Source: Ophiostoma sp. CBS 140.51 (Eukaryota > Ascomycota > Sordariomycetes > Ophiostomatales > Ophiostomataceae). Taken from it: a stretch of 57,142 nucleotides of DNA. This document shows, in pieces, positions 1 through 11,000 of this stretch. The notes beneath the pieces are model-generated. The model was not told the origin of the DNA. It saw only the letters and a program-made list of their open reading frames with translations, and made no database searches. The DNA is taken from the NCBI GenBank assembly GCA_029298735.1, contig JANSLP010000207.1:1-57142 (forward strand), read 5' to 3'. Each line of letters starts with the position of its first letter. Positions within the stretch are counted from its first letter, which is position 1. Made by a program: the position numbers and the translations under genes.

Positions 1-112
1 GGCCATTGCGAATAGAGGCAAGTCAATAGAGACCAGCTTGGGCTAGGACGGCGAAAACAATGAGACGAACGAAACAGCAATTTCCAAAAGACGAAAAAAA
101 AAAAATAGAAAA

Positions 113-2231
113 TCACGTCAACCGCACCTCCTTCGGTTCAGGCGGCGCTTCCACCACGTCCGTCGCCATTCGCCGCCGCGGCTCCTCCAACCACTTGTCC
201 CACGCCGGGTCCATGTAGTCGTTGATGAGGCCCATGATGTACTCGCCGGCGTCTTGGACCTGCCACAAATGACGGCCATGGTTCAGGAGGCAGGCATAGT
301 AGGCTAGGATAATTAGGGACTCCGGGTTCTTGACGGCCATCAAGTCGGCAAACTCTTTGGGCATAATGAGGGCCCACAGCAAAATCATTTTGTGCCGATA
401 GGTGTGCTCCGCCTTTTCTTCTCCAGATTCTTCGTCGTCGTCGTCGTCGTCGTCGCCCTTCTCTTCCTCGCTAGTGACGAGATCGGCAGGTGCATCCATA
501 TCCATGGCGTCAGCATCGGCACTGCCGTTCCGACTGGTTCTGCTGGTCGAGGGCGTCTTTGGTGTCTTGGGTGCTGGCAGATATAGCACGTCAAATCCAA
601 CCTGCAGCAGCCTGATGGCTCGCCGGCAAGCATCCTTTTCGGCCGCATTCAGGCGGTCGTCAGCGGCACCATTGACGAGTGTCAGCAGCTGTGCACAGTC
701 GTTGCCGCGGCCCTCGCGGCTCGTGAAGCGGGCGCTCCACTGTAGGATCGGTGCAAACTCGGACACGACCAAAAAGGGCCACGTGGTGATGGCGATGGCG
801 TGGACGCCCTGCTGCAGCTGAGCACATTGAACGTAGTGCTCCAGAAATTTGTCGAGAGTGTCGTCACGGCGGGATAGTGAGTCGGCAAACAGGTGATGAC
901 CTAGCACGGAGGAAAATAGCAGCATGGGCACACAATTGGAACGGTCCATGACACCGTCGCTGGCGCGCCAAGCGGTGTTGAAAAGAGAGATGGCCCGGGT
1001 CTGCAGCAAGACGGCTTGGCGCTTGTATCGAGCGGCGGCGGCAGCCGTCTGGGTGACATAGGGAGGCGTCGACGAGAAGGACAGCGGCGGCAGAGACGAA
1101 GGCAGCGGGAACTTCGACTGCGACTGCGGCGTGCCTGGCTGTGCTGATGATGGCTGCGGCGGTGCTGGTGAGTTTGCCGTGCTCAACGACGGCGAAGAAA
1201 TCGACGATGGCGACGACGACGAGGCCATGGATAACGAGGAGGACTGTGACGGCAGCGAAGCTGAAGACGGCATCCACGGCGGCTGGTTGTTCTGTTCCGG
1301 AGTCTCTTGTGATGTCGACTTGCTGCCAGTATTGCTCTTGTTGTCGCTTCCATTGGCCGCCAGGAAAGAGAGATGACGTGCCGAAAAGGCGAGCATGGCA
1401 TACAATAGATAAGGTGTGCGAATACCAGCACGAAGACCGAGGATCATGCCACTTGTCAAGTCTTCGCGGTTGGCCGCCAGACTCTGAATGTCCTGGTTGC
1501 TCATGAGGTGCACGATCAGCTCGGCATGGCTGACGTTGATGGCCCCATCGGCATCGTCAATGAGGAGAAGCGGATCGGTGCCATCGCCATTGTTGTTGCC
1601 GGAGGTGGGACTGCCCGTGGATTGCGAAGGAAAGACCGGGAGTTGGGGAGCAACAACGGATGTTGGTCCGGTTGGCAGAGGAGAAGTGCCAGGGGGGGTG
1701 CCCGGGGGAATATTAAAGGAATTTCCGTCTGCTGCAGGTGGCTGCTCGTATTCGGCTGATGGAGGGAGATTGGGAAACGTGCACGTTCTCTCAGATACGC
1801 TGCAAAGCGAGCAGATGGGACGGCGTTCGTCGCACTGGTCACATCATTTTTGTTAGCGATCCATGGCCACTTGCTTATAATCAATCATAACAAAGGATTT
1901 ATGACCGCTTCCCCTCGTTTATGCAGCACTCGCTTCATCTTGTCCAAAAACGATACGGCACATCCAACCGGATCGATCGGATGGCTCCGTATAGGGGTAC
2001 CATTTGCAGAGACGGGATCCAGAGGACAGGTCTGGGCCTTTGTGTCCTTACCTTAACATGCCGCCGTTTGCTATATTGCGTCGTTAGCAGGAGGAACAAT
2101 AAGGGAAAAGGACAAGGAGGAAGAGAAGGAACGCCGTGTAACCGCCTTGCCGTCGGAGAGATATTCAAAAGGAGGGTGCCATACCATTCTAAGCAGCCCG
2201 CACGCGACTTCTTGTGGCGCCGACGAAGCAT
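113..2231 (-). CDS. Zn2Cys6 fungal transcription factor (Upc2/sterol-uptake-control-like), three exons
   Basis: Sequence-specific nuclear transcription factor of the fungal binuclear zinc cluster class. Inferred exons are 2231-2185, 2070-2052 and 1834-113, giving 595 aa. Splicing rebuilds a complete Zn2Cys6 cluster, with cysteines at residues 13, 16, 23, 30, 33 and 40 (spacing C-x2-C-x6-C-x6-C-x2-C-x6-C) and the usual CDERRP segment after the third Cys. Both introns have GTATGG/GTAAGG donors and GCTAAC branch points. They split codon 16 and fall just before codon 23. A Ser/Pro/Asn-rich linker follows, then an alpha-helical fungal-specific regulatory region; it begins around PYLLYAMLAFSARHLSFL and is interrupted by a long Ser/Pro insert and an Asp/Glu run. 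The C-terminus (GEYIMGLINDYMDPAWDKWL) resembles the end of Upc2-type regulators. Target genes cannot be read from sequence; the sterol link is family inference only. Confidence 0.9.
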
Positions 2232-3910
2232 CGTCGTGGGGTGTTTGCCGTTGACGTGACTGGGAGGCTGGAAGGCTAATTTGGGGGTGAGTGGCTCGTT
2301 GTGGGAAGCACGCGGAACTGAAGTTGGCGGTTCCGTTCCACGACGGCGAGTTATATTGTAGCAGGCAAATCCGTCAAAAAGCTTAAAAGGGAGGCCTGTG
2401 GTGATGCTGAGACAGGAGAGAGATGGTGAATGAGGCTGTAACGGTCAACGGTGAGACTAGGCTCACTCTGGGCGTTCTGGCGTTCTGCACCTCTTGGATG
2501 TATGCGTACCTGGCTGCCTGGGTATAGACTTTGGTGTGGTGTGAAGAGGGCAGAAGAAATACGCGTTTTACGTGATACGCGGGACGGGAAAAAGAGAAAA
2601 GAAAGGATGATGAAAGGGGTGGTGATGTCGCCCGTTTGGGGTCTTATAATGCGGCCGAGAGGGTCTCGACAATCAGAGGACTATCAGAAGCTCAACCGTT
2701 CGGGTCATCTTTTGCGTCGACAGACCCAGGAATTTTTGTGCAAGCTGACGTGGTCCGTTTTTATGATTTGTGTTTCTCGAAACGCTGAACAAAGGGGGAA
2801 AGGGGCGATGAGCACCAACGGCAAGGGCAAAAAAAAAAGCTTAATGTTGAGGTAATTGAGGAGGAGAACGTGGAGAGCCCAAAAGTAAGAATATAACGTG
2901 ATCCGAGAGAGAGAGCTGCCACGGAAGGCAAGACTCAGTCAAGATCTTCGCGTCGTCGTGCATGCGGGTTGCCCAAAAGGGTAGGCATTGCTGGCATTAA
3001 TCATCCTGTGGCTCTTTCTTTTCTTTGCGAACCCCGGTCGTGATCCATCTGGCCCGCAGCCCGTTGCATTCCCCGGGCGCCTTCCTCGCCTTGCACGGTG
3101 AGAAAGGGGGAAAAGTTGGAAGGAACTGATTATTAGTGCGGCACTCGTCGTCATGCGTATTAGCTAATACGCGTGTTATCCTTGTCCCCAAAACGAGAAA
3201 CCACACTATCTCCCGCAGACCCACTCCTGCGACTAACACGAGTCCTTCCTTCAACTCCCTTCAAACATCCCATCTGGACGGATCGTGAGATTGCGTTTCC
3301 CGTAAAAGACTGAAAGAATGCAAAATTGCCGCCGGGCAGTGCAGATTTGGTGCGGTCATTTGTTGTTGGGCATGCAACTTGAGACGGAACTTTTATTTCG
3401 GTGCCTAGAAAGCAAACGAAAACTTTTCGACGATCGGGTAAGCTCAAGTAGGGGGAAAGGGGTTCTTTATCTGTATCTTGTATCTGTTCTGTTGATTTTG
3501 TGTTGCCATTTACCTGTCTTGGCTCTCCGTCTTTTGATACGCCGTTAAAAAAGATACGGCGTATTCATATTTGCTAGTCTTCTTGGGTCTACTGTTTCTT
3601 CCTTCCTTTCTTTTTTGTCTTCACTTTCTATCCTTCAAAGTTTCAATTCACGGAACTTTCCATGGCAACGGGTCCCCAACACGCGGAGAGATGCCTCTGT
3701 CAATAAGGCTTGGCGATGATATTTATGGACGGCCGTCGTCATCTTCGAGATGAAGATTGAAGGCGGTCGATTCGATATCAAGCTCATCTCTTCATTCCCC
3801 TTCCAATATCCAATCCCTTTTGTCGTCTTCTGTTTCCTTGACCATCTACTCTTTTGAATTTCCTTGATACCTTATTATATTATCGGCTATCCTTTCTCAT
3901 TCTCCTCACG
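2232..3910. promoter_or_regulatory. Divergent intergenic region between the zinc-cluster factor and the RTA1-like gene
   Basis: About 1.7 kb separating two divergent start codons, so it must hold both promoters. I see no coding-like frame, tRNA or repeat. The part next to the RTA1 gene (about 3560-3910) is pyrimidine-rich, as is usual near fungal transcription starts. No specific operator can be assigned. Confidence 0.5.
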
Positions 3911-5059
3911 ATGCCGACCCTCCAGCCCTATGTAGATGACGTGTATCTGTGGAAGTACGTTCCCAGTCTCACGTTGTCAATCGTCTTTATTGGCGTCTTC
4001 TTTGTCGTCACACTTGGCCATGTCTGGAAAATGGTGGCCAAGAAGATGTGGTTCTGCACGCCGTTCGTTATAGGCGGTTTTTGTAAGTCGTCAGCCTGCA
4101 TCATTGATACAACTCCGATATCAAGATTGCTCTCTCATCTAACATCACACCCCCTTTCAGTTGAAGTCATCGGCTATGCCTCCCGCGCCGGCGCGTATAA
4201 CGACACCGGCTCCCTCGGTCCCTACCTCTTGCAGTCACTCTTCCTTCTTCTTGCACCCATCTTCTTTGCAGCTACACTGTATATGGTCTACTCGCGCATC
4301 GTGCGGGCCGTTCACGGCGAACAGTTCTCGCTGATTGCGCCACGATGGACGACTCGACTCTTTGTGCTTCTCGACTTTTCGTTTCTATCGATCCAGTCCA
4401 ACGGCGGCGGCCTGCTGGCCAAGACCAAGACGGCACAGATCGGTACGGACATTATCGTCGTGGGCCTGATCCTGCAGGTGCTGGGATTCATTGGGTTCAT
4501 GGTGTGCTGTGTCGTGTTCCACAGACGGTTTGGCGCGAGCCAGAAGCACGCCCGTTGTGGCGGTGACATTGAGCAGTCCGGTCCGGGGAACGTGGGGGGC
4601 ACCTCCCTCCCTTGGGAGTCGTGCCTTTATATGTTGTACGTCACCTCTCTCGCGGTTCTGGCCCGCAACCTATACCGTGTGGTAGAGTTTTCAACGGGCA
4701 CCGACGGTTTTCTCCAGGCCCATGAGTGGCCGGTGTACGCTTTTGACGCGGCCCTGATGCTGCTTGTGATGATTATTTTCTTAGTGTGGCATCCGAGCAC
4801 GCTGTACCCAAACGGCGTGCCGCCCGCATCGGCAGCAGCCTCGATCGAAAACGGCGGCAGTAGACCCGACCAACGGGAATCGATGATTGAGCTGACGGGG
4901 ACGGAGACAATATTCCGGCCGGAGGGGGACAGTAGCGGTGGTCGTGGAAACAGTAACTCGCCTGTCTCGCGATACAAGGAGCACGACAGCAACGGTTTCA
5001 AGCTGGAGGACTGGTTCTGGCCGGCTAAGGTCTGGAGCCTGATCAAGAACAGGAAGTAG
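3911..5059 (+). CDS. RTA1-like seven-helix membrane protein
   Basis: Member of the fungal RTA1 family (lipid-translocating-exporter-like proteins linked in yeast to 7-aminocholesterol and sphingoid-base resistance). Exons are 3911-4082 and 4161-5059, 356 aa. The 78-nt intron has a GTAAGT donor, a CTAAC branch point and a CAG acceptor; removal restores the frame across Gly-Gly-Phe-Phe-Glu-Val. I chose the ATG at 3911 because the open frame upstream has no ATG. Several hydrophobic helices are spread through the protein, with the acidic/aromatic signature YRVVEFSTGTDGFLQAHEW before the last two helices and the motif WHPSTLYP after them. The polar tail of roughly 90 residues is probably cytosolic. 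Location in plasma membrane or ER and the true substrate are not determinable. Confidence 0.92.
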   Translation: MPTLQPYVDDVYLWKYVPSLTLSIVFIGVFFVVTLGHVWKMVAKKMWFCTPFVIGGFCKSSACIIDTTPISRLLSHLTSHPLSVEVIGYASRAGAYNDTGSLGPYLLQSLFLLLAPIFFAATLYMVYSRIVRAVHGEQFSLIAPRWTTRLFVLLDFSFLSIQSNGGGLLAKTKTAQIGTDIIVVGLILQVLGFIGFMVCCVVFHRRFGASQKHARCGGDIEQSGPGNVGGTSLPWESCLYMLYVTSLAVLARNLYRVVEFSTGTDGFLQAHEWPVYAFDAALMLLVMIIFLVWHPSTLYPNGVPPASAAASIENGGSRPDQRESMIELTGTETIFRPEGDSSGGRGNSNSPVSRYKEHDSNGFKLEDWFWPAKVWSLIKNRK

Positions 5060-5081
5060 GAAAGAGGCTGGGATGGGGGCG

Positions 5082-5087
5082 AATAAA
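5082..5087 (+). terminator. Candidate AATAAA poly(A) signal of the RTA1-like gene
   Basis: An AATAAA hexamer lies 22 nt after the stop codon, inside the 178-bp gap between two convergent genes. Placement is suitable for 3'-end formation, though fungal poly(A) signals are degenerate and this is only a candidate. Confidence 0.4.
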
Positions 5088-5237
5088 GTGCGTACAAGGA
5101 AACCATGGTAAGGATACATGCAACGCCATACAAGGCACCTAACATTAGTACACATAGACAGGGCACACAGGGTATACATACAGGGACATCATAAATCAGA
5201 TTGTTTTTCATTTGTTTATTCACCTTGGTGTCTCCAA

Positions 5238-5906
5238 CTACACCCTCGCCGCGACAATGCTCATATATACACCCCACAGCAGACCGACCAGCGACAGCCA
5301 CGTTATGCGCCGTTCTAGCGGGACAAGCGTAAAGCTGACGATAGATGCTATGGGCCACACACGGTAGCCGGTCACGACAATCCGCGCCAGCTCGTTGCGC
5401 AGGTTTGCCTCAATCTGGCTGGCTGATTGGCCCTTGAGAACGCCCATGATGATGAGAAAGGCCGTAGTGTTGAGGACGGTGCCGAGGGACAAGCAGTCCA
5501 GGAACCATTTGGCAAAGACGTTGCCCCAGTGGAGGTGGTGCGGTGATGGGCGTCGTTTCTCATCCTGTCTCTCTAGGTCGTCTGTCCGTTTCCGCCCAGG
5601 TGTATAGCGATGCTCCCGTGCCGGCCTATTTCCATGTCCTGGAAAAGCATACTCGAGCAGCTGCTGGAATTTGTAGTTCATGGGCGCGGTGAGGAGGGCA
5701 AATATCACGAAGCGGGCGAGCTGGGCGATGTCGATAAGCGATGTTGAGTGAGCCTTTTCTGGCTCGCCTCTGCTTTGGTATGCCGTGATCAATTGGGCTA
5801 CCACATTGGAAATCGCATGGAGAATCGACGACTGGACGACGGCAGTCGTCATTGGTGAGCGCATGTTGAAGAGGAGGAAGGAGAGGTCAGGTCGAGTCTC
5901 GGTCAT
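5238..5906 (-). CDS. Mpv17/PMP22 family membrane protein
   Basis: Single-exon gene, 222 aa, start ATG at 5906. The family comprises small four-helix proteins of mitochondrial inner or peroxisomal membranes (Mpv17, Sym1, PXMP2) thought to act as channels or metabolite-homeostasis factors. The C-terminal signature is present in diverged form: a Trp-Pro pair (VWPIASIVSFTLVPLERR) followed by a final hydrophobic helix with the family's W-x-x-Y (LLWGVYMSIV). Hydrophobic stretches also occur near residues 20-40, 60-85 and 130-150. A charged, Arg/His-rich loop between the second and third helices is longer than usual. It is convergent with the RTA1-like gene, which it nearly abuts. The specific organelle cannot be decided. 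Confidence 0.85.
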   Translation of the reverse strand: MTETRPDLSFLLFNMRSPMTTAVVQSSILHAISNVVAQLITAYQSRGEPEKAHSTSLIDIAQLARFVIFALLTAPMNYKFQQLLEYAFPGHGNRPAREHRYTPGRKRTDDLERQDEKRRPSPHHLHWGNVFAKWFLDCLSLGTVLNTTAFLIIMGVLKGQSASQIEANLRNELARIVVTGYRVWPIASIVSFTLVPLERRITWLSLVGLLWGVYMSIVAARV

Positions 5907-6873
5907 TATTCTACATCGTATTAACTCTAGTCAAACGTGCTATATTTCGTGAAGATAGTTGGAGTTGTTTTTGATGTTGAGGGAATGGGGGGAAAGTCAA
6001 GTATGTGAGCAAGAAAGCTGACACGGGAGGAGGGGAGGTGGTGGTATCGTGTCGTGTATCAGCGTGCGCAGGGGCATGATGTCCACCCCTAAGCCTTACA
6101 GCGGGAACATAGGATGAGCGCTAAAGGCAGGGCCCGTTCCAGGGGCCCATTCACTGCATCCTTTTGACACATGGGCGCTAATAATATTGGAATAAAGTCT
6201 CGGTGAGATAGGCAGAGAGGATCACGGCAGCTGCCGCGTGGGACTCAATATGGCAATATGGCACTCATTGTCACGTTTACATTTCATTGGGGCACTTGGC
6301 GTTTGTTTGAATCAACTCAATTCAAGAAGTATAAGACAATAAAAAGCAAAACTCATAAAAGCAATAGGGTATCCTGGCGACTTTGTAAACCGAAACCTAA
6401 CCGAACAAGAGTCTGTCCTCCACCATCTCCTCATTATCTCTCGTCCTCCACCGTGTTGTGTTGTGTATATTTGCGTCAGGGTATTGGGGGGTTGTCGTAA
6501 ACAAATAAAAATACAAGATTAAATCGGTTTTTGTCGTTTTTTTTTGTGTTTTTTTTGTATGCGTTATTTGTAAGAAAGGACATCGCGCGCAACGCAGTCT
6601 CGCAAGTATCGTATCGCGGTCAAATCAAAAAGGGGAGGGCTGTGCTCGCAGAAATCGCAGAAAATCGGGAGGATGGATCACGGATCACGTCGAAAAGAGC
6701 GTCGACCAGTTGGAACCTGTGGCTAAACGAGCGCAAGAGAACCCCATCCCCCTTCAAGTCAGCGAGAACGGCAAAACGACACGACATTTGAAAACGAAGA
6801 AGCGTCTCGGCCCTGGTGATCATCATGTAGTCATGCTACCGCTCTCTCACTGCTTTGAGACACCACATCCCCT
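5907..6873. other. Intergenic region, no gene seen
   Basis: 967 bp between two minus-strand genes: upstream region of the Mpv17-like gene and 3' region of the band-7 gene. It contains a long T-rich run around 6530-6560. Short open frames here have no coding-like composition. Nothing specific can be annotated. Confidence 0.5.
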
Positions 6874-8035
6874 CTACATTTGCTCAATCACCCGGGCGTT
6901 GACGGCGGACTGGAAACCGTGGTCCTGACCTGCGAATTCGGAAAAGTGCGAGGGCTCGCTAGCCTCGCCGACCTTGGGGGCCTGCATGGCGGCGTCGAAG
7001 GCAGGGGAGCCGGGCATGGTCTGGTTGGTGGCGGGCAAGAAGATGACCTTGCTGTTGGCGGACTTGGCCATGGCTTGCATGGCCTCGAGGTAGCGGATCT
7101 GCATGGCAGGGGCAGACGACAGGATATCGGCGGCCTGGCGCATGAGCTTGGCGGACTCGACCTCGGCCTTGGCGGCAATGATCTTGGATTCACCGAGACG
7201 GGTGCTCTGGGCAGCCATGGAGAGCGACTCCTGCAGCTCCTGGCTGAAAATAATGTCCTTGATGAGCATGCTCTCGACCTGGACACCCCAGCCAGCGGCG
7301 ACGTCCTCAATGATCTCGCCAATGGACTGGGCAATCTCCTCGCGGCGCTCAATGACGTCCTGCAGGACACGGGCACCAACGACATGACGCAGGGTGGTCT
7401 GGGTGCGCTCAATAAGAGCCTGGCGGACGTTGGCGATGCCGAAGGCGGCCTTGTGGGGGCTGACAATGTGGTAGTAGATGACGGAGGTCAGGTGGACGGT
7501 GACGTTGTCCTTGGTCATGCAGACCTGCTTGGGGACCTCGACAATCTGGATCTTGACGTCAACCTGAATGAGGCGCTCGCTGAGGGGGTTGATCTTGACC
7601 AGACCGGGATCAACGGCCTTGTAGAAGCGGCCGAACTTGGTGACGAGGCCGACGTTACCCTGGCCGACACTCTTGTACGGGTTGGGGCAGCAGATGCAGC
7701 AGGGAATAGCACCGAGAGAACCGATGCACGAACCGAGGGTGTTGACTGGCACGGTTAGTGGTGTGAAAAAATAAAATACTGTTCTAGGGAAAGCTGTACA
7801 TACTCATGGAGCCGTACCAACCGGCCGGGTTGTGGTCGTCGCCGACAATGGAGGCGTAGCTCTTCTGCAAGTCTTCCTTGCGGGGCGGGACGACGGCCAT
7901 GTTGGCCTGAGGACGGAAACCGACGTCGGCGACGGGTTTGGCACCGTTGGTGCCGCTGCTGCTGCCCGGGGCAGCGCCGTAGGCACCGTGTGCACCAGCA
8001 CCGGCTGCGGAGCTGCTAGCTGCTGAAGCGCTCAT
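6874..8035 (-). CDS. SPFH/band-7 (stomatin/prohibitin-like) membrane-scaffold protein
   Basis: Exons 8035-7804 and 7745-6874, 367 aa, joined by a 58-nt intron (GTATGT donor, CTAAC, CAG) that restores Gly-Ser-Met-Ile-Asn-Thr-Leu. Family members oligomerise on the inner leaflet of membranes and organise lipid microdomains and partner channels or proteases. The N-terminus (about 80 residues) is Ala/Ser/Gly/Pro-rich. A Cys-rich hydrophobic segment (IPCCICCPNPYKSV) follows; it may be a palmitoylated membrane hairpin, as in stomatins. The SPFH core includes VGLVTKFGRFYKAVDPGL, RQALIERTQTTLRHVVG and the conserved GVQVESMLIKDI. The coiled-coil region after it contains the repeated Ala/Glu pattern of flotillin and stomatin tails. 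A full-length antisense frame over exon 2 is a codon-bias shadow. Confidence 0.93.
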
Positions 8036-11000
8036 GTTGGCGGAGATTGTGTTGTGAAGAGGAGAAAGTGACGATGTCGACAGTTTGGTAGATTTGAAAG
8101 TCTTTCGCTATCAGATGCGAAAGAGAGAGGCGGGTTGAGTCGAGAAGAAGAAAGAGGGTATCGAGAAAGGCTGCTTGTAGTAAAATGTTGTTGTTTGGAG
8201 TATCAATGGTGTCAAAGACGAGTGGGGTGATGATGCGAATGGGATGGCGATGAAACAAGAAAAGAGAGAGAGCCGGGTGAAAACAAAACGAGGATCACAG
8301 GCTCTTTAAATATTCGGCATGGGGGGAACGAGAAAAGGTAAGAACGGGGAGCAAGGAATGGGGAAAGAAAGAACGTGTGAGGCGTGTGTTGGTGTGCCAA
8401 ACGTCCTTGGGTCTTTCTGGTTGTGTCGGTCGCACTTTCCCTACCCCAGAAGCTCCAAGCTGTGCAGTGTGTGGTTAGTCGTATGCCCGACCATAGTGCC
8501 TGAGAAGAAGGAGCGTTCCCGCTGTGCAGGGCTGTTTTATTGATCGACGTCGAATCAGGAAGGGGCAACAAAGCCAAGCCTGGGCGGTCTGCCAAGGGGA
8601 TCCACAACGTTTTTTTGGTGGCTTTTGATGGCGCTTGGATGGGCATTTCTGGTTGTGCAACGGCGGTGCTCCCCTGTATTGGTGTATTGGTGCTGTGGGG
8701 AGTGCTGGAGACACAGAGAGACAGTCTCGACAGCGCACTCTCCAGTGCTCCAGCAAAATACCCTTTTGGGACGCACGCTGCGCTCTTGCTCTTAGCGTGC
8801 CTCGCGTGCCTCGCGCGGAACCAGGGGGTGCCTTGCGCTGAGCCTTGGGGTCGCTGGACTTCTCTGGGTCGGGGAAAAGAGGACAGGAGTCGGCACCTGT
8901 CTCATGTCGAGTGTGTCGAGTGTGGGCTATGGCGTAATGGGGGTGGGGCGCCAGGGCACGCACAGTGCCCAGACCATGTTCAGTGATGTTACAAAGTAGG
9001 TAAAAGAGATGTGGCAGTGACACGATCGACCAGACTTGACAGCCTTTTCGACAATTGTTTGGTGCCGCTTCCCGTCTGCTGCTCCCCCTCTCGCGTGTTC
9101 ACTGACGGCGGCAAGGTAGAACGGCACAGATTATTCTCTACTTTTTACGCCCCGTTACCCTTTTCTTTTTGTTGCCCTGGGATTGGCGATGCGAGGAACG
9201 AGAGACTGTCCCCTTTTTCTTTTTGGTTTTCGCGACACCAATGGAGGCTGTCTTGCACGGCCTCTTCCTTTTTGTTTTTGTCTCACTTTTCAATTTACAA
9301 AATACGGTTCGGCGTCTCCTTTGGGAAGTTCAAAAGAACCTTTCTTCAATTGTTCTACAGTTGTTCTCCGGGATTGCTTGGTGAGGTGTTATGACCGTTG
9401 TCGATGTTCGTCCTTTTCGCGATGACGCCGTTGACACAAAAACAGTGCGGCGCACCACAATTGACACAGTGAGACCATGAGACCAGGAGACGTTGGGCCC
9501 AACGCCCGCTAAAAGGTGTGGGGTTTCAAGGTACCTTTTCACTGGACAGGCACATGAAGTTGAGGTCCCTTTCAACTTGAAGCTCAAGTCTCGCCACTTC
9601 ACAGCCTTCTTTAGGAGGAGAAAGGCTCAGGGATACAGAAGTCACTCGCAGAACCCTGAAAGAATAAACAAGCTCGCAAGCTCAAAAGATGAGAAGCTGG
9701 ACAAACTGACAAACAAAACGAGAGTCGCCTCGACTGCGGTTGTTTTTGTCTCCACGGATCAACGTCAGGTGCACATTGCAACTTTTTTGTTCTGACAGCA
9801 CTTTTCTCTCTGACAAGGTTGGGTGCCATCATCCCCGGAGTTCCAAATACTTATCTGCAGGTTTGCAAAAGTCGAGCTAGTGCACCGGCTGCATGGCTTG
9901 CCGTGATCAGAGAGGGAAGTGCTAGACAACGCGTCCACAATGACAAAACGTTTTGGAGAAGTGAAGTAGCTTGCGAAAAGGGAAACATTGCCTGCAGAAG
10001 TTGCACACCCTCTTTTCTTTGGTCCTCTGGTTCTTTGGCACTTGTTTTCTTTTTGCACAACCAGAGTCGGCATTCGGATGAACCCAAGCGTCAGCGGGGA
10101 CGCGAAATGATAAAGAAGGAGAAAAAGACATTGGGCAGAGAAGGAGATAATTAGAAACGATTTTCTACAAACGATAAACAGGGACGAAGACCAAGCTTTT
10201 TCGGGAGACTTACGATCCGGCCGTTCAATCTGTCCATCTGTCTGTTTCCCCTGTTTTTGTCTCCCCCTTTGATTGTCGTCGCCTGTCAATCCACGAGGAA
10301 TCAATGGCAAAAAGAGTCGATTCGTGGCCTACTGAGTAGAGTCCAGCCCCGGCCGTCCTTCGTGAGGGGAAGGGTCCCCCTCCTCCATACACAAAGTGTA
10401 TCATGATGAGAAACGAAAAAGAAGGGTTGCGGTTCGCGCACTGACCGAAACGCAACTTTTTGCGTCCATTTTACGCCCCAGTTGAGCGAGGTTCCGGCGC
10501 TGATCTGTTTGTCCACTTGGCCGTCGCCTCCTCCTCGATTTGTCCAGACCACGATGTTATCTGACATCCATCAAAGTAGAAGGAGCTTCTGTGCCGAAGT
10601 TCCGTTTTGGAAAGAAAAGCTTCGCCAATCGTCAAGCTTGTCGAGCTCATTGAGCTTACCTTCACATCTCGTCCTTGTGATTTCTGTGACAATCTTTCTT
10701 GCACTGCCACTTCCAGAAGGCAAAAAAGAAGGAAGCGGGGCGGCGGGAAAGGACGGAGGTTCGCGTCCAGATGGGAAAGAAACGTCGAAAGGTGTGACAA
10801 CCAAGACAGCCGATGCGATGCACGATTCGACAAAGAAACTTTACTTAAAAACAGCGACCTTCAGTGGGCCAGCTCCTTGCTCCTTGAGACGAAAAAGCTT
10901 GGCGTTCTGGCGCCCACTCTTATTCTAGGGATCCGTGTGGGCCACCCTGTGGGGCGGGCACGGCAGACAAAGACAGCTGGTGCACGGGAAGGTACGATGG

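Noticed and set aside
4627..5358. 243-codon minus-strand frame over the end of the RTA1-like gene
   Set aside because: Overlaps both a convincing plus-strand membrane protein and the 3' end of the Mpv17-like gene in another frame; a shadow.
6880..7758. 292-codon plus-strand frame fully overlapping the band-7 gene
   Set aside because: It is the antisense shadow of a real exon with G/C-rich third positions. The translation is a Gly/Leu/Asp-rich repetitive string without domains, while the minus strand gives a clear SPFH protein.
9765..10310. 181-codon minus-strand frame
   Set aside because: No conserved motif, mixed composition and flanked by equally long frames on the other strand; consistent with chance.
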